NCBI GenBank assembly: GCA_016235045.1
Contig: JACRME010000009.1
Location: 62,001 to 126,000, forward strand
Source: Nitrosomonadales bacterium
Lineage (GTDB): Bacteria; Pseudomonadota; Gammaproteobacteria; Burkholderiales; Gallionellaceae
Direction: 5' to 3'
DNA length: 64,000 nucleotides
Position 1 is the stretch's first letter. Every line of letters begins with the position of its first letter. This document shows positions 11,838 through 22,815 of the stretch, in pieces. A model generated the notes under the pieces. It searched no databases, was not told the origin of the DNA, and was given only the letters and a program-made list of their open reading frames with translations. Made by a program: the position numbers and the translations under genes.

Positions 11838-13010
11838 ATGGGATTGAACGACCCGCAATGGGGCAACAAAAACAGCGGCGGCCCTCCCGATCTGGAAGAG
11901 GTGATGCGCAACCTGAACCGCAAGATCGAATCGCTGTTCGGCAAGTCCGGCGGCGGATCGCCGAAGGGGGGCAACGCCAACACCTCCGGCGGCATGGGCG
12001 GCGGCATCGGCCTGATCGTCCTGATCGTGGTGCTGGTCTGGATTGCCAGCGGTTTCTACATTGTCGACGCCAGCCAGCGCGGCGTGGTGTTGCGCTTCGG
12101 CAAGCAAGTGGAAATCACGGAAGCCGGCCCGCGCTGGCACTTCCCTTATCCCATCGAAACAGTCGAAGTGGTCAACTTGAGCCAGGTGCGCACCGCCGAG
12201 ATCGGTTACCGCGAGAACGTGAAGAACAAGATGCTGAAAGAATCGCTGATGCTGACCGACGACGAGAACATTGTCGACATCCAGTTTGCAGTGCAATATT
12301 TCCTCAAGGATCCGGCGGAATACCTGTTCAACAACCGCGAGCCGGACGAAAACGTGCGCCAGGCGGCCGAGACCGCCATTCGCGAGATCGTCGGTCGCAG
12401 CAAGATGGACTATGTGCTGTACGAAGGTCGCGAGCAGGTCGCGGCCTCCACCACCAAACTGATCCAGGATATTCTGGATCGCTACAAGTCCGGCATCATC
12501 GTGAGCAAAGTCACCATGCAGAATGCACAGCCGCCGGAGCAGGTGCAGGCGGCGTTCGACGATGCGGTGAAAGCAGGACAGGATCGCGAGCGCCAGAAGA
12601 ACGAAGGCCAGGCCTACGCCAACGATGTCGTGCCGAGGGCCAAAGGCGCGGCCGCACGTCTGATGCAGGAAGCCGACGGTTACAAGCAGAGCGTGATCGC
12701 CAATGCCGAGGGCGATGCCAGCCGCTTCAAACAGATACTGGTTGAGTACGAAAAAGCGCCGCAGGTGACGCGCGAGCGTATGTATCAGGACATGAAACAA
12801 CAGTTGCTCACCAGCACCAGCAAGGTCATCGTGGACCAGAAGAGCGGTGGCGGCAATCTGCTGTTCCTGCCTCTGGACAAGCTGATCCAGAGCACGAATC
12901 CCGGGGTTGAACTACCCAAGCCGACAGAGCAATTGACATCGACACCGACGAACGAAACAGCGCCGCGCGTGCGCGAGTCGCTGTTCGGTCGCGAAAGGGA
13001 GGCACGCTGA
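11838..13010 (+). CDS. hflK: FtsH modulator HflK (SPFH)
   Basis: Gly-rich N-terminus, VDASQRGVVLRFGKQ, order hflX-hflK-hflC. Confidence 0.95.
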   Translation: MGLNDPQWGNKNSGGPPDLEEVMRNLNRKIESLFGKSGGGSPKGGNANTSGGMGGGIGLIVLIVVLVWIASGFYIVDASQRGVVLRFGKQVEITEAGPRWHFPYPIETVEVVNLSQVRTAEIGYRENVKNKMLKESLMLTDDENIVDIQFAVQYFLKDPAEYLFNNREPDENVRQAAETAIREIVGRSKMDYVLYEGREQVAASTTKLIQDILDRYKSGIIVSKVTMQNAQPPEQVQAAFDDAVKAGQDRERQKNEGQAYANDVVPRAKGAAARLMQEADGYKQSVIANAEGDASRFKQILVEYEKAPQVTRERMYQDMKQQLLTSTSKVIVDQKSGGGNLLFLPLDKLIQSTNPGVELPKPTEQLTSTPTNETAPRVRESLFGREREAR

Positions 13011-13888
13011 TGAAACTCAATCCGACCAATTTCCTGGTGGGGGGCGTCGTCGTCCTGATCCTGGCGAGCATGAGTTTGTTCGTCGTCGATCAGCGCCAGA
13101 CCGCCATCGTGTTCCAGTTGAGCGAAGTGATCCGGGTGGAATCCACGCCCGGACTCAAGTTCAAACTGCCCTTGATCCAGAATGTGCGCTTCTTCGATTC
13201 GCGCATCCTGACCATGGATGCGCCGGAGCCGGAGCGCATCATCACGGCCGAGAAGAAGAACATGCTGGTGGACTCCTTCGTCAAATGGCGCATCGTCGAT
13301 GTGAAGCAGTATTACATCAGCGTGGGCGGCGACGAGGCGCGCGCGCAGATACGCCTGATGCAGACGGTGAATTCCGCGATGCGCGAGGAATTCGGCAAGC
13401 TCACCATCCATGAAGTGGTTTCCGGCAAGCGCGACGAACTGATGCGCGTGGTGCAGGAGAAGACTGACATCGATGCGCGCAAGATCGGCGTGGAAGTGCT
13501 GGACGTGCGCCTGAAGCGTGTCGATTTCCCGGTCGAGATCAGCGAATCGGTATATCGGCGCATGGATGCGGAGCGCAAGCGCGTGGCCAACGAGTTGCGC
13601 GCCACGGGTAATGCCGAAAGCGAAAAGATCCGTGCCGATGCCGACCGGCAGCGCGAAGTGACGCTGGCTCAAGCCTATCGCGATGCACAGAAGATCAAGG
13701 GCGAGGGCGACGCCAAAGCGGCCGCGACCTATGCAAATGCTTTTGGACGCAATCCCGAGTTCTATGCCTTCTACCGCAGCCTGGATGTCTACAAGCAGGG
13801 CTTCAAGAACAAGAGCGATGTGATGGTGCTGGATGCCGGCTCTCCGTTCTTCAAGTACCTGAAGGGCTCGGGCAGGGACGGAAAATAG
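13010..13888 (+). CDS. hflC: FtsH modulator HflC (SPFH)
   Basis: VVDQRQTAIVFQLSEV, SPFH domain, synteny. Confidence 0.95.
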   Translation: MKLNPTNFLVGGVVVLILASMSLFVVDQRQTAIVFQLSEVIRVESTPGLKFKLPLIQNVRFFDSRILTMDAPEPERIITAEKKNMLVDSFVKWRIVDVKQYYISVGGDEARAQIRLMQTVNSAMREEFGKLTIHEVVSGKRDELMRVVQEKTDIDARKIGVEVLDVRLKRVDFPVEISESVYRRMDAERKRVANELRATGNAESEKIRADADRQREVTLAQAYRDAQKIKGEGDAKAAATYANAFGRNPEFYAFYRSLDVYKQGFKNKSDVMVLDAGSPFFKYLKGSGRDGK

Positions 13889-13894
13889 GATCGC

Positions 13895-14080
13895 ATGAGC
13901 GACTACTGGCTGGCGGCATTGGGGTTGATGTTGGTGCTGGAGGGGATCATGCCGTTCCTGTTCCCGGCTTCCTGGCGCGAGACCCTGCGTAAAGTGTCGC
14001 AGTTTCAAGACGGACAAGCCCGCTTCATCGGATTGACTCTGATGCTGAGCGGGCTGTTGCTGATTTACTGGATCAAATAA
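13895..14080 (+). CDS. DUF2065 small membrane protein
   Basis: 61 aa, LEGIMPFLFPASWRETLRKVS typical of the family between hflC and hisZ. Confidence 0.85.
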   Translation: MSDYWLAALGLMLVLEGIMPFLFPASWRETLRKVSQFQDGQARFIGLTLMLSGLLLIYWIK

Positions 14081-15237
14081 TGAATTGGTTGTTACCGGAA
14101 TATATCCAGGACATGCTGCCGGACGAGGCATGGCGCATCGAAGGCATGCGCCGCGATGTGCTCGAACTGCTGCGCCGTTCCGGCTATCAACTGGTGTCCC
14201 CCCCTTTGCTGGAATATGCCGAATCGCTGCTCATCAACGGCAGCGAAGACATGGATCTGCGCAGTTTCAAGCTGGTCGATCAACTGAGCGGCCGCACGCT
14301 GGCTCTGCGTGCCGACATCACGCCGCAGGTGGCGCGCATCGATGCCCATCTGCTCAATCGCCAGGGCGTGACGCGCCTGTGCTATGCCGGCAGCGTGTTG
14401 CACACGCAGCCTGCCGGACTGATGCGTACCCGCGAGCCTTTGCAGATCGGGGCGGAATTGTATGGTCACAGCGGCGTCGAGAGCGACCTGGAAGTGCAGC
14501 GTTTGATGCTGCAAGCGCTGGCGCTGATGGGGATACGGGACGTCCATCTCGACCTTGGCCATGTGGGCGTGTTCCGTGCGCTGGTGCAGGGCGCAGGAAT
14601 TGCCCGGGAACTGGAAGCGGAATTGTTCAACGCCATGCAGCGCAAGGATGTTCCGGCATTGCGGGGTTTGCTGTCCGGTCTGCCGCAGAAAGTGCAAACG
14701 GCCTTGCTGGCCTTGCCACAGCTCTACGGCGGTATCGAAGTCATCGCCCGTGCCCGGACGATTCTGGCTGCCTATCCGGAAGTTGCCGCAGCCTTGAACG
14801 AACTGGAGCAGGCGGCAGCACACCTGAAAAACCTGGCGGGCGATATCGGCATCGACCTGGCCGAGTTGCGTGGTTACCATTATCACAGCGGGATGGTGTT
14901 CGCGGTTTACCACGCGGGCAGCCACGACGCCATTGCACTGGGCGGGCGCTACGACGACGTGGGCAAGGCATTCGGACGTGCGCGCCCGGCAACGGGGTTC
15001 AGTATGGATTTGCGCCAGTTGCACGGTCTGTTGGTTAAACAGGGGCAGCCCAAAGCCATACATGCGCCCTATCGTCAGGATGCTGCGCTGGACGAGGCCA
15101 TCGCCAGATTGCGCGAACAGGGCGAGATCGTGGTGGTCGATCTGCTGGGAAAAGCCGAATATCACCCGGAATTGAATTGCAATCGCGAGTTGGTGTTGCG
15201 TGACGGCAAGTGGCTCGTCGTCGAAATGAAAATTTAA
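14080..15237 (+). CDS. hisZ: ATP phosphoribosyltransferase regulatory subunit HisZ
   Basis: Class II synthetase-like fold residues, LPEYIQDMLPDEAWRIE, synteny with purA. Confidence 0.95.
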   Translation: MNWLLPEYIQDMLPDEAWRIEGMRRDVLELLRRSGYQLVSPPLLEYAESLLINGSEDMDLRSFKLVDQLSGRTLALRADITPQVARIDAHLLNRQGVTRLCYAGSVLHTQPAGLMRTREPLQIGAELYGHSGVESDLEVQRLMLQALALMGIRDVHLDLGHVGVFRALVQGAGIARELEAELFNAMQRKDVPALRGLLSGLPQKVQTALLALPQLYGGIEVIARARTILAAYPEVAAALNELEQAAAHLKNLAGDIGIDLAELRGYHYHSGMVFAVYHAGSHDAIALGGRYDDVGKAFGRARPATGFSMDLRQLHGLLVKQGQPKAIHAPYRQDAALDEAIARLREQGEIVVVDLLGKAEYHPELNCNRELVLRDGKWLVVEMKI

Positions 15238-15250
15238 GCTAATTATCTAG

Positions 15251-16573
<1,323 letters not shown>

Positions 16574-16649
16574 GCAGGTGAATTTGATGAAGCTATCGAG
16601 CACGCATCGCCAAGGCGGTGCGTGTTTTTATTTGAAAAACGGGGATATA

Positions 16650-16676
16650 AACAAAAACGGCCCGCTTGCGCGGACC
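16650..16676 (-). terminator. rho-independent terminator of tRNA-Leu
   Basis: Minus strand GGTCCGCGCAAGCGGGCC followed by GTTTTTGTTT, just after the tRNA CCA end. Confidence 0.75.
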
Positions 16677-16690
16677 ATCTTGTTGAATAT

Positions 16691-16778
16691 TGGTGCCCAG
16701 AAGAGGACTCGAACCTCCACAGTCTTGCAACCGCTAGGACCTGAACCTAGTGCGTCTACCAATTCCGCCATCTGGGCA
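16691..16778 (-). tRNA. tRNA-Leu (anticodon CAG)
   Basis: Minus strand TGCCCAGATGGCGGAATTGGTAGACGCACTAGGTTCAGGTCCTAG...GGTTCGAGTCCTCTTCTGGGCACCA; acceptor stem, T-arm and encoded CCA visible. Confidence 0.95.
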
Positions 16779-16823
16779 TTGCTTCGAGGGTGCGCACTTT
16801 AATTGCTATAGGATTTTGTGTCA

Positions 16824-19145
16824 ATGACGAAAAAGAAAAAAAATATCCGCGAACTCGACCCCTTCCTGGAACGGGAGCGCGAACAGTACGAACACCCCTT
16901 GCCCAGCCGCGAGTATGTCTTGCAGTTGCTGGCGGAAAAAGGCGTTCCGGTGGAACAGGAAGAGTTGTGCGGCCTGCTGCATATTGAGGATCACGAGCAG
17001 GAGCTGTTCAACCGCCGCCTGCGCGCCATGGAGCGCGACGGCCAGATCATGCGCAACCGCAAGGGTGCCATCTGCGAGGTGGACAAGCTCGACCTGGTCA
17101 AGGGCAAGGTGCAGGGCCATCCGGACGGCTTCGGTTTCCTGATCCCGGAGGATGGCAGTCCCGACCTGGTGTTGAGCGAAAAGGAAATGCACAAGGCGCT
17201 GCACGGGGACATCGTGATGGCGCGCATCGGCGGCGAGGACAGGCGCGGCCGGCGCGAGGCCAAGATCGTCGAGGTGCTGGAACCGGCCAATACCCGCGTG
17301 GTCGGGCGCTTGTACGAGGAACACGGCATCCAGTTCGTGGTGGCCGAGAACCGCCGCATCAGCCAGGACTTCCTGGTGGCGCCGGGCTCCTCCGGCGGCG
17401 CCAAGGCCGGGCAGGTGGTGATGCTGGAGATCATGCAGCAGCCGTCCAAGCATGCCCAGCCCATCGGCCGCATCGTCGAGGTGCTGGGCAACTACGCCGA
17501 TCCCGGCATGGAGATCGAGATCGCCCTGCGCAAGCACGATCTGCCCAACGAATTCCCGCATGATGCCGAAAAGCAGGCCAAGGCGTTTTCGCCCGAGGTG
17601 AAGCCGGCCGACTATGCCGGGCGCGAGAGCGTCGCACAGTTGCCGCTGGTAACCATAGACGGTGAAACGGCGCGCGATTTCGACGATGCGGTGTATTGCG
17701 AACCGAACGCCCAGGGTTTCCGTTTGGTGGTGGCAATCGCCGACGTGAGCGCCTATGTGAAATCCGGCGACGCACTGGACAAGGAGGCGATCAACCGCGG
17801 CAACTCGGTATATTTCCCGCGCCGCGTGATCCCGATGCTGCCGGAAGAGCTTTCCAACGGCCTGTGCTCGCTCAACCCCAATGTCGAACGCCTGTGCATG
17901 GTGTGCGACATGCAGATCAGCGCCGATGGCGACATTCTGAAACATCGTTTCTATCCCTCGGTGATGTTCTCGCATGCGCGTCTGACCTATACCAAGGTCG
18001 CCGACATGCTGGCCAACCCGCAGGGCGAGAACGCGCAGACATACGCAGAAGTGCTGCCGCACATCGACAACCTGTACAAGCTGTTCCAGACCCTGCTGCA
18101 GGCACGGGAGAAGCGCGGCGCCATCGACTTCGAGACGGTCGAGACGCAGATGATCTTCAACGACCAGGGCAAGATCGAGAAGATCGTGCCGGTGGTGCGC
18201 AACGACGCGCACAAGCTGATCGAGGAATGCATGCTGGCGGCCAACGTGTGTGCGGCGGCCTTCCTGAAGGAACATGACCATCCGGTGCTGTACCGCGTGC
18301 ATGAAGGCCCGACGCCGGAAAAGCTGGAAGCGGTGCGCGAATTTTTCAAGGAATTCGGCCTGCAACTGGGCGGCGGCGACGATCCGCAGGCCAGCGATTA
18401 TTCCAAGCTGCTCAAGCAAATCAAAGGGCGTCCCGACGCCGGATTGCTGCAGACCGTGATGTTGCGTTCCCTGCGCCAGGCCGTGTATGCGCCTGAAAAT
18501 GTCGGCCACTTTGGATTGGGTTACGAAGCTTATGCGCACTTCACGTCGCCCATCCGGCGTTATCCTGATCTGCTGGTGCATCGCGCCATCAAGGCCGTGC
18601 TGGAGGGCTCGCAATACAAGCCAAAGCTCAAGTGGGCGGAGCTGGGTATTCATTGCTCGATGACCGAGCGCCGCGCCGACGACGCCACGCGCGACGTCGA
18701 AGCCTGGCTCAAGTGTTTCTACATGCGCGACCACTTGGGCAGCGTGTTCGACGGCAGCATCTCCTCGGTCACCGCTTTTGGTCTGTTTGTGGCGCTGGAC
18801 GACCTGTATGTCGAGGGGCTGGTGCACGTGTCCGAACTGGGGGCCGATTATTACCACTTCGATGCAGCCAAGCACATGATGTTGGGCGAGCGCACCGGCA
18901 AGCGTTACCGCCTGGGCGACCGCGTGCGGGTGAAGGTGGTGCGCGTGGATATGGAAAGCACCAAGATCGATTTCGTGCTGGAGGCAGGCCCCGCCGTTTC
19001 AGGTTCAGCCGAGGCTTCCGCTATCCAGGGCATCGATGTCGGCGCCTGGGGTGCGGCGCCGCCCAAGAAAGCAAAATCGAGCGAGAAATCGGGCAAGACC
19101 GGCAAGTCGGCCAAAACAGGTAAACCGGGCAAACGTCATGGCTGA
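16824..19145 (+). CDS. rnr: ribonuclease R
   Basis: RNB motif [17 protein letters not shown]-terminal S1 domain, basic tail; upstream GTG start at 16818 also possible. Confidence 0.96.
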   Translation: MTKKKKNIRELDPFLEREREQYEHPLPSREYVLQLLAEKGVPVEQEELCGLLHIEDHEQELFNRRLRAMERDGQIMRNRKGAICEVDKLDLVKGKVQGHPDGFGFLIPEDGSPDLVLSEKEMHKALHGDIVMARIGGEDRRGRREAKIVEVLEPANTRVVGRLYEEHGIQFVVAENRRISQDFLVAPGSSGGAKAGQVVMLEIMQQPSKHAQPIGRIVEVLGNYADPGMEIEIALRKHDLPNEFPHDAEKQAKAFSPEVKPADYAGRESVAQLPLVTIDGETARDFDDAVYCEPNAQGFRLVVAIADVSAYVKSGDALDKEAINRGNSVYFPRRVIPMLPEELSNGLCSLNPNVERLCMVCDMQISADGDILKHRFYPSVMFSHARLTYTKVADMLANPQGENAQTYAEVLPHIDNLYKLFQTLLQAREKRGAIDFETVETQMIFNDQGKIEKIVPVVRNDAHKLIEECMLAANVCAAAFLKEHDHPVLYRVHEGPTPEKLEAVREFFKEFGLQLGGGDDPQASDYSKLLKQIKGRPDAGLLQTVMLRSLRQAVYAPENVGHFGLGYEAYAHFTSPIRRYPDLLVHRAIKAVLEGSQYKPKLKWAELGIHCSMTERRADDATRDVEAWLKCFYMRDHLGSVFDGSISSVTAFGLFVALDDLYVEGLVHVSELGADYYHFDAAKHMMLGERTGKRYRLGDRVRVKVVRVDMESTKIDFVLEAGPAVSGSAEASAIQGIDVGAWGAAPPKKAKSSEKSGKTGKSAKTGKPGKRHG

Positions 19146-19878
19146 GTCGCGCATCATTCACGGTTTCCATGCCGTCACCGCCCGCATCCGCCAGAACGCC
19201 GACAGCGTGCTGGAGGTGTTTGTCGACACCCAGCGCCGCGATCCGCGTGCGCGCGAACTGCTCAAGCTGGCCGAAAGCAACGGCCTGCGCATCATCCAGG
19301 TGGACAGCAAACGTCTCGACGGCATGGCCGGGAACGCCCGTCACCAGGGCGTCGTGGCCAGGGTAAACGCGGCGCAGAAGGTGCAGCATCTGGACGACGT
19401 GCTGGATACGCTGACCGAACCGGCCTTGCTGCTGGTGCTGGACGGGGTGCAGGATCCCCACAACCTTGGCGCCTGCCTGCGCAGCGCCGACGCTTTTGGC
19501 GTGCATGCGGTAATTGCGCCCAAGGATAGGGCGGTCGGCATCAATGCCACGGTGGAAAAGGTCGCCTGCGGTGCGGCACAGACCGTACCGTACATTACGG
19601 TTACCAACCTGGCGCGCACCCTGCGCGAGCTGCAGGAGCGCGACATCTGGGTGATCGGTATGGATGGCGAAGCGGAAACAAATCTGTATGATGTACGGCA
19701 CAAAGGTGCGGTGGCCTGGGTGCTGGGGGCGGAGGGCGAAGGGTTGCGCCGCCTGACCCGGGAAACCTGCGATCAGCTGGTGCGCATCCCGATGCAGGGA
19801 AGCGTGGAAAGCCTGAACGTATCGGTGAGTACCGGCGTGTGTTTATACGAAGCAAGAAGGCAGAGGGCAGCTACATAA
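19138..19878 (+). CDS. rlmB: 23S rRNA (guanosine-2'-O)-methyltransferase RlmB (SpoU family)
   Basis: [45 protein letters not shown]; overlaps rnr 3' end. Confidence 0.96.
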   Translation: MAESRIIHGFHAVTARIRQNADSVLEVFVDTQRRDPRARELLKLAESNGLRIIQVDSKRLDGMAGNARHQGVVARVNAAQKVQHLDDVLDTLTEPALLLVLDGVQDPHNLGACLRSADAFGVHAVIAPKDRAVGINATVEKVACGAAQTVPYITVTNLARTLRELQERDIWVIGMDGEAETNLYDVRHKGAVAWVLGAEGEGLRRLTRETCDQLVRIPMQGSVESLNVSVSTGVCLYEARRQRAAT

Positions 19879-19904
19879 AAATATATCAGCAGGAGGGGAA
19901 GGTG

Positions 19905-20117
19905 ATGCAGAAATACGATTTTTCGATTCTGACCCGCGACGGCCAAAAAATAGAAAGCATCGTCATCGCCGGTCGCGATGAAGCCGAGGCAGAGCGCAAA
20001 CTGCGCCAGATGTACCGCTATTGCGAAATAGTGAGTTGCAATGCCAAAGGCGCCGGGGACGGCAAGAACCAGCAGGTCATGTCGGTCGAGGATATTCTTT
20101 CATTGATTTCCAAGTGA
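19905..20117 (+). CDS. small hypothetical protein (70 aa)
   Basis: MQKYDFSILTRDGQKIESIVIAGRDEAEAERKLRQMYRYCE; SD-like GGAGGGGAAGG upstream. Confidence 0.7.
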   Translation: MQKYDFSILTRDGQKIESIVIAGRDEAEAERKLRQMYRYCEIVSCNAKGAGDGKNQQVMSVEDILSLISK

Positions 20118-20128
20118 TCCGGCAGGCA

Positions 20129-20896
20129 TCACTCGATAAATCCTTCTTCCAGCAATTCCTTCAGCAGATCGTCGTGATCGTGCGCACCGCGGCTGTCCGG
20201 CGCATGCTCATACACCGTTTTATTCAACGCCGGACTCTCGGCCAGGCTCACGTTCTCCGCGATCCGGGTTTTGCAGACATCGGCGCCGAAGTGCTCCTCC
20301 ACCAGCTTCAACACATCCCAGGACATGCGGCGGCGCCCGTCGAACCGCGTGAGCAGGTAACGGCGCGGGACGCGGCGCTTGAGCACCTGTTCCAGCGCGG
20401 TCAGGGTCTTCTCGATCTGCATCGCGCCCTTGGTGGAAAGATGGTCGGCCGAGATCGGCACGATCAGTCCGGTGCAGGCGAAAATGGCATTCAGCGACAG
20501 CACGCCAACCATCGGGTTGCAATCGATGATCACCGGGGTGTCTTTTCCCCCGAAACGCTCGGTCTGCAACGCGCTGTTGAGCTTGTTTACGACATTGAAG
20601 CCCTTGCCAAAAAGCGCATCCACTTTCGACAGTTCGGTATGCGCCGGGATGATCTTGATGCTGCTGGAAGATTCCTTGACCAGTTCGCGTAACGGCCGAT
20701 TGCTCTGGAACAGGCTCAATACCGTTTCGGTGCCGGATTTTGCCGTGACATTGGTGATGGCGCTGAACTGCGCCTGCGGGTCGAGGTCGACACCGTAAGT
20801 CACGCGTCCGATGCGCGTCAAGGCGGCAGCGAGATTGACGGCGGTCGTGGTTTTGCCAACCCCGCCTTTTTGATTGAAGACAGCAATGATGCTCAT
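20129..20896 (-). CDS. orphan ParA-family ATPase
   Basis: MSIIAVFNQKGGVGKTTTAVNLAAAL deviant Walker A; no ParB next to it. Confidence 0.92.
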   Translation of the reverse strand: MSIIAVFNQKGGVGKTTTAVNLAAALTRIGRVTYGVDLDPQAQFSAITNVTAKSGTETVLSLFQSNRPLRELVKESSSSIKIIPAHTELSKVDALFGKGFNVVNKLNSALQTERFGGKDTPVIIDCNPMVGVLSLNAIFACTGLIVPISADHLSTKGAMQIEKTLTALEQVLKRRVPRRYLLTRFDGRRRMSWDVLKLVEEHFGADVCKTRIAENVSLAESPALNKTVYEHAPDSRGAHDHDDLLKELLEEGFIE

Positions 20897-20991
20897 ACGG
20901 CAGGGATTTTAGCCGAAATCGATCTCGCGTATGCGGGAATAAGGCAGGAGGGAGAGGCTCGGCCTTTACCGGGCCGAGCCGTGCAGGCAAA

Positions 20992-21258
20992 TCAGTTGCG
21001 TGTGTAGACGATCTGCTTGGTTTCACCTTCGCAATTGCCGACCACTTTGCCGGTGGGTGCCGGGGCGGGAGCGGCAGCCGCGTCGGAGGCAGCAGCCGGA
21101 GCGGCGGCTGCCGCTGCGACCGGGACGATTTCCAGCGTATAGGAAACTACCCCCTTGGCCTGCAATTTGGCATCGATCTGGGCTTTGACTTCGTCGCACG
21201 AAGCCATGGCGGAAAGCGAGAAGCTGAACAAACAAGCGGCGAGTAGCAGATTGCGCAT
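20992..21258 (-). CDS. DUF1161-like secreted protein
   Basis: Signal peptide MRNLLLAACLFSFSLSAMA, CDEVKAQIDAKLQAKGV...YTLEIV...GNCEGETKQIVY. Confidence 0.75.
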   Translation of the reverse strand: MRNLLLAACLFSFSLSAMASCDEVKAQIDAKLQAKGVVSYTLEIVPVAAAAAAPAAASDAAAAPAPAPTGKVVGNCEGETKQIVYTRN

Positions 21259-21327
21259 AAATGACTCCTTATCAAGGTTGAGAAACAAGTGCTGCATATT
21301 TGCACTTCCAGGCAGACGACAGGCCTT

Positions 21328-21858
21328 TCAGCGCAACATCTCTTCGATTTTGCGGTTGGCGTTCAGAAGCTTTTTGAACAGCGCAAGCAAAAGCGCTTTG
21401 TCCAGGTAAGCCTTGGATTCGCCGCGCAACAGATCGACTCCGGTTTTCTTGATTTCCGCGGCGATCACCTGGTTATCCGCGATTACCGTGGCGGATCGCG
21501 ACAGGTTCTCATTGGCGAAGAACATGCCCTCGCCGATGCACTCGCCGCTGCGTATGGTTCCAACGACTTTTTTGTTGAAATAGACTGTGGCCGTCCCGAA
21601 CAGGAAAACAAAGAAGGTGTTCATTTCATCGCCTTCGGTGGTGAGGCAATCCCCGGCAGAAAACGTGCGGATGGTCGCCTGTTCCGCTACGGGCTTCAGC
21701 CATTCGCTCGGAATGGGGTCGAAGAACGAACATTTGCGCAGTTCATTGAAACGGTCGTTCGAGACCTCGTCAAGTCGCTTGGTAAAACTGGCCAGACTGG
21801 CTTGGATGGCATCTAACTCGTTCATTTTATCTTCCTGTGCGGGGCAGACTGGAGACAT
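21328..21858 (-). CDS. cyclic nucleotide-binding (Crp-like sensor) domain protein without apparent DNA-binding domain
   Basis: FSAGDCLTTEGDEMNTFFVFLFGTATVYF...GECIGEGMFFANENLSRSATVIA; ends without HTH. Confidence 0.8.
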   Translation of the reverse strand: MSPVCPAQEDKMNELDAIQASLASFTKRLDEVSNDRFNELRKCSFFDPIPSEWLKPVAEQATIRTFSAGDCLTTEGDEMNTFFVFLFGTATVYFNKKVVGTIRSGECIGEGMFFANENLSRSATVIADNQVIAAEIKKTGVDLLRGESKAYLDKALLLALFKKLLNANRKIEEMLR

Positions 21859-21936
21859 GATCCGTTAAACAGTGCGCAACTTACCACAAGCCGCGGGGAA
21901 TGTGTTGTACGGCGCGGTTCGGTTAAACTGGCAAGC

Positions 21937-22815
21937 ATGAAAACGACACCGCAATGGGACCGGCAAGCGCTGCTGCGGGCCGCTTCTTTTTCGCCCTTGC
22001 ACACTGCCATTGCCCGTTTGGGCAGGGAGGCCTTCCCAACCCTGCAGGATTGCAATGCTCTGCTGGCCGAGCAGCAGCCGGCTATCGCCGTGCATAACGG
22101 ACTGCCGCTGCGATTCGTGCCGCAGGAATACGGCAAGCTGCCGTTCGAGGCGCAATACGAACCGCGCTGCTACCTAAAAGGGGAAGTGCCGACGCGCGCC
22201 CACAACTGGCATGACTTGCTCAATGCCTTGGTGTGGCTCACGTTTCCCAGGGCCAAGGCGGCGATCAACGTGCGCCATTATCGGGCGCTGACCGAAAAGA
22301 ATATTGCGGACCAGCATGGCCGGCGCGGGGCAGTGCGCGACACCAGCACGCTGCTGGACGAATCCGGCGTGGTTGTTGCCTGTGCGGATCCGGAGCTGGC
22401 TGCGCTGTTGCGCAACTTTCGGTGGAAGGAACTGTTCTGGCAGCGGCGGGTTGAGGTTGAATCGCGCATGGGTTTCTATCTGTTCGGACATGGACTGTAC
22501 GAAAAGGCGCTGCGTCCTTACACGGGCATGACCGGGCAGGGTTTGATATTGCCGGTGGAACGGGCGTTTTTCTCCTGGCCTCAGTCACGGCAATTGGCCC
22601 GCCTGGACGAGTTGCTGGCCGTCTATCTGTTGGCGGCGGAACATTGCCGCAGCACCTCAGAACTGACACCCGTTCCCTTGCTTGGCGTGCCGGGCTGGAC
22701 GGCGGAAAACGAGAACGCCGCGTATTACGACAATGCGGACTACTTTCGGGCGGAGAGAACCCGCCAGGCACAGGCTGTCCCGCTCATCACGGCGCCTTCC
22801 AGCGTGGCCGGATAA
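21937..22815 (+). CDS. DUF3025 family protein
   Basis: EPRCYLKGEVPTRAHNWHDLLNALVWLTFPRAKAAINVRHY. Confidence 0.8.
   Translation: MKTTPQWDRQALLRAASFSPLHTAIARLGREAFPTLQDCNALLAEQQPAIAVHNGLPLRFVPQEYGKLPFEAQYEPRCYLKGEVPTRAHNWHDLLNALVWLTFPRAKAAINVRHYRALTEKNIADQHGRRGAVRDTSTLLDESGVVVACADPELAALLRNFRWKELFWQRRVEVESRMGFYLFGHGLYEKALRPYTGMTGQGLILPVERAFFSWPQSRQLARLDELLAVYLLAAEHCRSTSELTPVPLLGVPGWTAENENAAYYDNADYFRAERTRQAQAVPLITAPSSVAG

Noticed and set aside
5127-15237. Two histidyl-tRNA synthetase-like genes as a duplication
   Set aside because: One is hisS, the other is hisZ, the known regulatory paralog at its usual location next to purA.
16821-18875. 684-aa minus-strand ORF opposite rnr
   Set aside because: Shadow ORF produced by high GC and codon bias of a clear rnr gene; the protein is His/Gln/Arg-rich and lacks recognisable motifs.
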